A DNA stretch of 11,889 nt from Saccoglossus kowalevskii (lineage: Eukaryota; Hemichordata; Enteropneusta; Harrimaniidae). The translations under genes and the position numbers were made by a program. The notes beneath the pieces are model-generated. The model saw nothing but the letters and a program-made list of their open reading frames with translations, did not search any database and was not told the DNA's origin. Shown here in pieces: positions 8,231-11,889 of this stretch; position 1 is the first letter of the stretch; each line of letters begins with the position of its first letter. Location of the stretch: positions 84,042 through 95,930 of the forward strand of contig NW_003128872.1 of assembly GCF_000003605.2 (NCBI RefSeq), in the 5' to 3' direction.

Positions 8231-8292
8231 TGCTACACGGGATTTGAACTCGCGAACACGGCGTCGTGGACGCGCTAACTAGCTGGTGGGCA
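8231..8292 (-). repeat. tRNA-like SINE fragment or tRNA pseudogene
   Basis: Read on the minus strand, CAGCTAGTTAGCGCG (8271-8285) resembles a pol III A box and GAGTTCAAATCCC (8239-8251) a B box, with the T-arm GTTCAAAT flanked by mostly pairing stems. The acceptor ends pair at only about three positions and the D and anticodon arms are shortened, so it is not a working tRNA gene. A tRNA-derived SINE head is the more likely reading. The SINE body would run leftwards, where the direct repeat at 8144-8194 lies. Confidence 0.55.
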
Positions 8293-8541
8293 ATTGATGA
8301 ACAACTTTCAATTCACCTCTCTAGTCAAAACTAGTTAAGGCAGCCGTTTATATTTTCTTTTGAATATAAGACGTCTTCTTATTCAAAAGTATATTATTAT
8401 TTTGTTTATAGACGTTTCACCAAAGTTTTCCATTGGACTAACTATCTGTCGATAAAGAACATATTTGTGCCTCAAAAACTACCCTTAATCTAAGTTGTGT
8501 TGCCATTCTAATGTACAGAATATTAAATTATGTATTTACAG

Positions 8542-9242
8542 GATGTTGAGGTAACACAAAACCATGTACATACTAAATTGGAACAATCGGCACGTGGAGG
8601 CGAAGTATTACAAGAAGTTCGTTATTTGTTTCCTATTCACTACCATTCTGGTGGTCCTAACTACCAGTACAATAACTACAGGATAGCCTTGCGATACGCC
8701 ATCAGCCTAAATCGATCCATCGTCGCAATTGAATTCAAAACCCACTTTACGCAGTTACGTGCCACCAGTACTGGACTACGTTCTCTCGAATCAACTTTTG
8801 ACGTAAATGAGTTGCGGAAAATAGTTTCCATAGTAACAATTAACGAATATAAACATGCATGCGGCAGTTCGTTTGATTCCATTGTGATGGAACCTCGCTC
8901 AAACGTTCCTCTAGAAAAGTACATGGATGAATACACTAGAACGACTATGGTCTTCAAAGATAATTATGAAATTGAACTCCCTGAAGCATTGAACAATTTG
9001 GGATCGCGCAAAGAATTCAGCAAAATGTATGAGAAAAGCATTTCTGCACGTTGTCTTGGTATATTCCGCCCATGGGACATTGATGATAATAGATTGACTG
9101 ACAGAGCAGAAATAGACAAAAAGATCGACATACATCTTAAGTGGGCGCCCTACATCAGAAAAATGGGAGAAAAAGTTGCGAGTACACTATGTAATGGAAA
9201 ACCTTACTTAGCTGTGCATTGGAGAAACAGGACAGGAGAACC
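8542..9242 (+). CDS. Exon 2 of O-fucosyltransferase-like gene (N-terminal half of catalytic domain)
   Basis: Residues 62-294 plus two bases of codon 295. It follows a TATTTACAG acceptor in phase 0 and ends CC|GTAAGT. Two family hallmarks are visible. Residues 98-107 (GGPNYQYNNYR) begin the first Rossmann-like half, followed by the helix-strand pattern ALRYAISLNRSIVAIEF. Near the end, residues 283-292 (YLAVHWRNRT) match the strand-loop that carries the HxR motif of GDP-fucose O-fucosyltransferases, whose arginine contacts the sugar nucleotide in characterised members. The family assignment (PF10250-like) is by eye. Family members I recall often have an acidic residue shortly after HWR, whereas here it reads HWRNRTGEP. 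The reaction would be transfer of fucose from GDP-fucose, but the acceptor is unknown and a divergent or inactive enzyme is possible. Confidence 0.88.
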
Positions 9243-10018
9243 GTAAGTGCTGTAACGTGTATTACCCGATTAGTCAATTAAAAATAGATGTGGTACTCAG
9301 ATTGATATCTTGGGGAGCATGACATTTCAAACATAGAAAATGTCGGTGATTGTGCAACACAAATAAACCTGTTTAGTGTGATATTATGTGTGAACTATGA
9401 CCCTACTGGCTTACGACTGAGCGTATAATAATTTGAATCCCCTAGTGACTTTCCCGGCACTAATTGAAATGAGAAAACAAGTTATAATATAATATCTATA
9501 CATCATCACTATGCACGATATGTTTAATTCGGTGAATTCGTACATCCTAGCATATTGTTTAATAGTTTAATACAAAAAATGATTTAGTTTATCGGATAGC
9601 GTTATGTTTTTCGTTGTTTCGTTGTTTGAATACATAATAATACTGGATGTTTATTGAACTGGGTGCATTTATTTATTTATTTCGACAACAGCTTTGAGAA
9701 CATATTGATGAATATAAATTGATTAAACATTATTGTATGTATTTCTCAATTCGCCAGAATTGTTCTTTTCTTCATAAAACGTTGAATTCACTATACACTA
9801 TACAACACCATAAAACGTCATCGTAAATTGCGAGAATGCCACAATATCATTCGTCAACATTTTTTTAATTATTTCAATTGTTTTAGAAGAATCTGACTTT
9901 TTAAAAAAAATATAATAAGCGGTTAATTTGGAAACATGATGAAAGGTGACTTCAATGATCGGATAGATAAAACATTACTAATATTTTATGAATGTTAACT
10001 GCATACATTTTAATTCAG
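9243..10018 (+). other. Intron 2, 776 bp
   Basis: GTAAGT to TTTTAATTCAG. AT-rich, with a short ATTT run near 9667-9680. I see no coding, RNA or mobile feature. Confidence 0.75.
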
Positions 10019-10205
10019 ATGTCGACTTAGGTCACGGACTCAAGGAAGCATTGGATACGCCAACGAACTGAAATGTTTGAATAATTCTGTTAACGAGATA
10101 CCAATTCTTACGAAACTCGCGGAGGCGTTTACCAAGGATGCACGTGATGTCATTGGACGATACAATCTGTCGTGTGTATATGTTGCCTTTCCAACCTATA
10201 GTTGG
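10019..10205 (+). CDS. Exon 3 of O-fucosyltransferase-like gene
   Basis: Codes for the last base of codon 295 and residues 296-357. The acceptor is TTTTAATTCAG and the exon ends TATAGTTGG|GTAAGT. The join to exon 2 restores a proline and gives GEPCRLRSR, which continues the HWR loop with a cysteine where related invertebrate proteins often have one (from recall). The segment SCVYVAFPTYSW (residues 346-357) is the buried strand of the C-terminal half, the usual VYVA strand of this superfamily. Between them lies an amphipathic helix-like stretch (LTKLAEAFTKDARDVIGRY). A match to the decayed upstream copy is only suggestive (around 5804-5935). Confidence 0.85.
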
Positions 10206-10833
10206 GTAAGTCTCTGCATTGTATTATACACTATGATTTGTGAATGTTAGTACCTTCATCCACAGATACAATTTGTGACCGCAAAAAGCTGACAAAGTCC
10301 GTCACCTCTCTTCGGTATGTGTATCATGTAACATTGAATTCAAATTACTTTAACTATCATGTAATTTTTAACTTCTGCTCATTATATCAAAACAGAAAAT
10401 ACTCGAAATCTTAAAAGCTGGTGGAGTCCCAAGAATATTGTCACGTGATAATATAACAACTCATAAATATCCCGAGATCCAAGCCTTCAAAGATGACAAT
10501 TACGTGACGTCATTGGTGGAGCAAGAAATTTGCAAACGTAAGTTAAATATATCTCAGCTTTTAAATTTCGTCATACCTGAACATGGGTTTGCGTGAGAAT
10601 AATTGTTATGACACACTCATGGGATATTTGTGTAATATAATACTATTCATACCGTATATTGTACCACAGTTATCGTTATGTTCAAATGTTATTGACATTC
10701 ACTGACAACTTTCATGCATTTTAGAGAAGCATAGGAATATTATTAATATGCATGTTTATTTACAATATCTATCAGAATAATGTATATTAACATAATTAAT
10801 TTACTAAAAAGTTGACTTTCACATCCGTTTTAG
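10206..10833 (+). other. Introns 3 and 4 (either side of exon 4)
   Basis: Intron 3 (10206-10395, 190 bp) and intron 4 (10538-10833, 296 bp) are bounded by GTAAGT donors and AG acceptors. Both are AT-rich and hold nothing else recognisable. Confidence 0.7.
10396..10537 (+). CDS. Exon 4 of O-fucosyltransferase-like gene
   Basis: Residues 358-404 plus one base of codon 405. The acceptor ends AAAACAG and the donor is C|GTAAGT. It encodes KILEILKAGGVPRILSRDN, then a polar loop (THKYPEIQAFKDDN), then YVTSLVEQEICK. The SLVEQEIC helix is a strong marker: related proteins have a D/E-Q-x-C helix here, packed against the nucleotide-binding site. The exon lies 190 bp after exon 3. An exon skip would shift the frame, so it is obligatory in this model. 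Confidence 0.85.
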
Positions 10834-10985
10834 GTTCCATGATATTTATTCAACGCATAGAATCTAACTGGTCAGAAATGGTGAGATATGCAAGAGACGC
10901 AAACAACGACGTCACGTTAACAATGCAAACACTAACAAGGTACTCACAAGTGTACAATAGATACAAAGCATTAAACAAACTGTGA
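10834..10985 (+). CDS. Exon 5 (terminal) of O-fucosyltransferase-like gene
   Basis: Completes Arg405 and codes residues 406-454, ending in TGA at 10983-10985. The acceptor is CCGTTTTAG. RSMIFIQRIESNWSEMVRYAR continues the exon 4 helix into the short strand and Ser/Thr-Trp-Ser turn at the C-terminal edge of the fold in this superfamily. The protein then runs about 30 polar residues (QTLTRYSQVYNRYKALNKL) and stops. The summed exon lengths (183, 701, 187, 142, 152) give 1365 bases, exactly 455 codons including the stop, which supports the whole gene model. Confidence 0.82.
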
Positions 10986-11679
10986 TATTCAAAGATGTAA
11001 GAAATAAACATGTTAACATGGCCATTATTAACACAAATGTGATATACAAAAAAAGAAAGAAAATGAAATCAAACTGTTTACGACGTTTGCGTCGATTTTA
11101 TTTGTTATTAGCAGATTTAGTCAGATGTATGCTGTAAGGATACATACTTCTTACAGGGAAATTCCTATACTGTTAGCGAAGATAATTCTAAGTTTAATAC
11201 ATAAGTCTCGTGATGTAATTTCTATATTCCCTGTAGTGTTGTTTGAATTATCAGATTTAATGTGTATATAATATGCACAAATAAGCATCGAAATATTAAA
11301 TAGTGCGCACAACAGATTTGACAAAATAAAGGAAGGGTATGATATCACAATTATATCAACAAATAGAATTTATTGAACACAAATAGAAATATATAATATT
11401 ACTTTATTTCATGTATATCTCGTATTTTCATGTGTATATGTAATCTCCTCATTCTTGTATATTTCCCGAATAAATAATAATAACATTGCAAAACATGTTT
11501 TCTATGTTATGAAGTTCTGTTTTGTGAAATGAAACACAATTATCTGTATGCAAATGATTTCGTGGTATAACAGAAGTTGACTGAAACGATATGTAATATT
11601 ATAAATAGATTATATATACTGTATGGTAAATCTTGTCGAATACAAAACAAAATGTTTCTAAATTATAGTCATACAATTC
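10986..11679. other. 3' flank of the gene, no further gene
   Basis: AT-rich sequence after the terminal exon. It holds the polyadenylation signal and a small inverted repeat CTGTAAG/CTTACAG at about 11132-11156. No coding or RNA gene is seen. Confidence 0.6.
11003..11008 (+). terminator. Polyadenylation signal AATAAA
   Basis: A canonical AATAAA lies 18 bases after the stop codon of the fucosyltransferase-like gene. It is the nearest such hexamer, so a very short 3' UTR is likely. Further AATAAA-like hexamers downstream (for example near 11326 and 11470) could serve as alternatives. Confidence 0.5.
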
Positions 11680-11845
11680 TTATTGCTCGCCAAAATCGTC
11701 AGAATCTGTATCCGGCACATTGCAGCACCCTTCACTGTCACATTTACATGCATCTTCCCTTTTACACATTACATCGTCTTGAAGAACAATCACTCTGACA
11801 TCTACATTGAATAACAGCATCTGGAGCTGGTTCTAATAGCCTTAA
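11680..11845 (-). pseudogene. Cysteine-rich tail of a repeat-encoded protein, frameshifted
   Basis: Read on the minus strand, one frame gives EPAPDAVIQCRCQSDCSSRR, then CNV and a stop. A second frame takes over at once with REDACKCDSEGCCNVPDTDS and a few more acidic residues, and ends in TAA at 11680-11682. A frameshift lies between them. PAP, then CxCxxxCxxxRC, then CxCxxxxCCN and an acidic end is a pattern I recall from C-terminal tails of uncharacterised repeat-encoded proteins in invertebrates. The upstream body of the element is not in the window. The family and the exact break are inferred by eye. Confidence 0.5.
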
Positions 11846-11889
11846 ATTTGGAAAAAAGATTTTGCATATGATCTATCACTCATCTATTG

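Larger units (their letters stand above)
6752..8541 (+). other. Intron 1, 1790 bp, repeat-bearing
   Basis: Bounded by GTAAGT and TATTTACAG and joining phase 0 exons. The first kilobase is AT-rich with no exon or RNA I can support. The rest holds the pentanucleotide array (7746-7860), a GC-richer flank (7861-7945), a short direct repeat (8144-8194) and a tRNA-like SINE fragment (8231-8292). It is far longer than introns 2-4 (776, 190 and 296 bp) and than the 52-bp counterpart in the decayed upstream copy. Confidence 0.75.

Noticed and set aside
8676-9135. Minus-strand frames opposite exon 2
   Set aside because: They are shadows of the coding strand. The plus strand has the family motifs and consensus splice sites.
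1-11889. CRISPR array, bacterial operon, phage or defence system
   Set aside because: No spaced repeats with unique spacers, no ribosome-binding-site-led gene clusters, and the only clear gene has spliceosomal introns.

Overview
This looks like a piece of an animal nuclear genome. It is AT-rich, has one clear multi-exon gene with GT-AG introns, and carries pentanucleotide satellites and a tRNA-like SINE fragment. Marine-invertebrate members of the encoded family are the closest thing I recall. A tunicate or another invertebrate is a guess from family recall and base composition, and species cannot be fixed from the sequence.

The main content is a five-exon plus-strand gene (6569-10985). It encodes a predicted 454-residue type II membrane protein of the GDP-fucose protein O-fucosyltransferase-like superfamily. 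All five exons join in frame at consensus splice sites: GTAAGT follows every internal exon and a pyrimidine-rich AG precedes each downstream exon. The protein has a short cytosolic N-terminus, a signal anchor, a glycine-rich N-terminal nucleotide-sugar fold segment (GGPNYQYNNYR), the central HWR motif, and a C-terminal VEQEIC...SNWS segment.

The most informative observation is directly upstream. Positions ~5020-6420 hold a decayed head-to-tail copy of the same gene. The end of its exon 1 (5122-5153) and most of its exon 2 (5206-~5600) align unmistakably to the intact gene, including the splice acceptor between them. Weaker collinear matches to exons 3 and 4 follow. The copy has a nonsense codon, frameshifts and a broken donor. 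Its intron 1 is ~52 bp, against 1790 bp in the intact gene, whose intron 1 holds a GTGTA/GTGCA satellite and a tRNA-like SINE fragment.

The first ~5 kb has no gene I can support. It contains nested inverted repeats (1109-1540) that look like MITE/foldback DNA, a GC-rich exon-like block (2998-3152) sharing a ~27-bp motif with an inverted copy at 3690-3716, a two-unit tandem duplication (4389-4672) and a TTTCG pentamer array (4706-4765). Downstream of the gene, the minus strand at 11680-11845 carries a frameshifted cysteine-rich tail of the kind found at the C-terminus of repeat-encoded proteins in invertebrates.

I see no bacterial-style operon, CRISPR array, defence island or complete autonomous transposon, and no wholly new system. 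The interest lies in the gene/pseudogene pair, a possible conversion tract between them, and the repeat structures.
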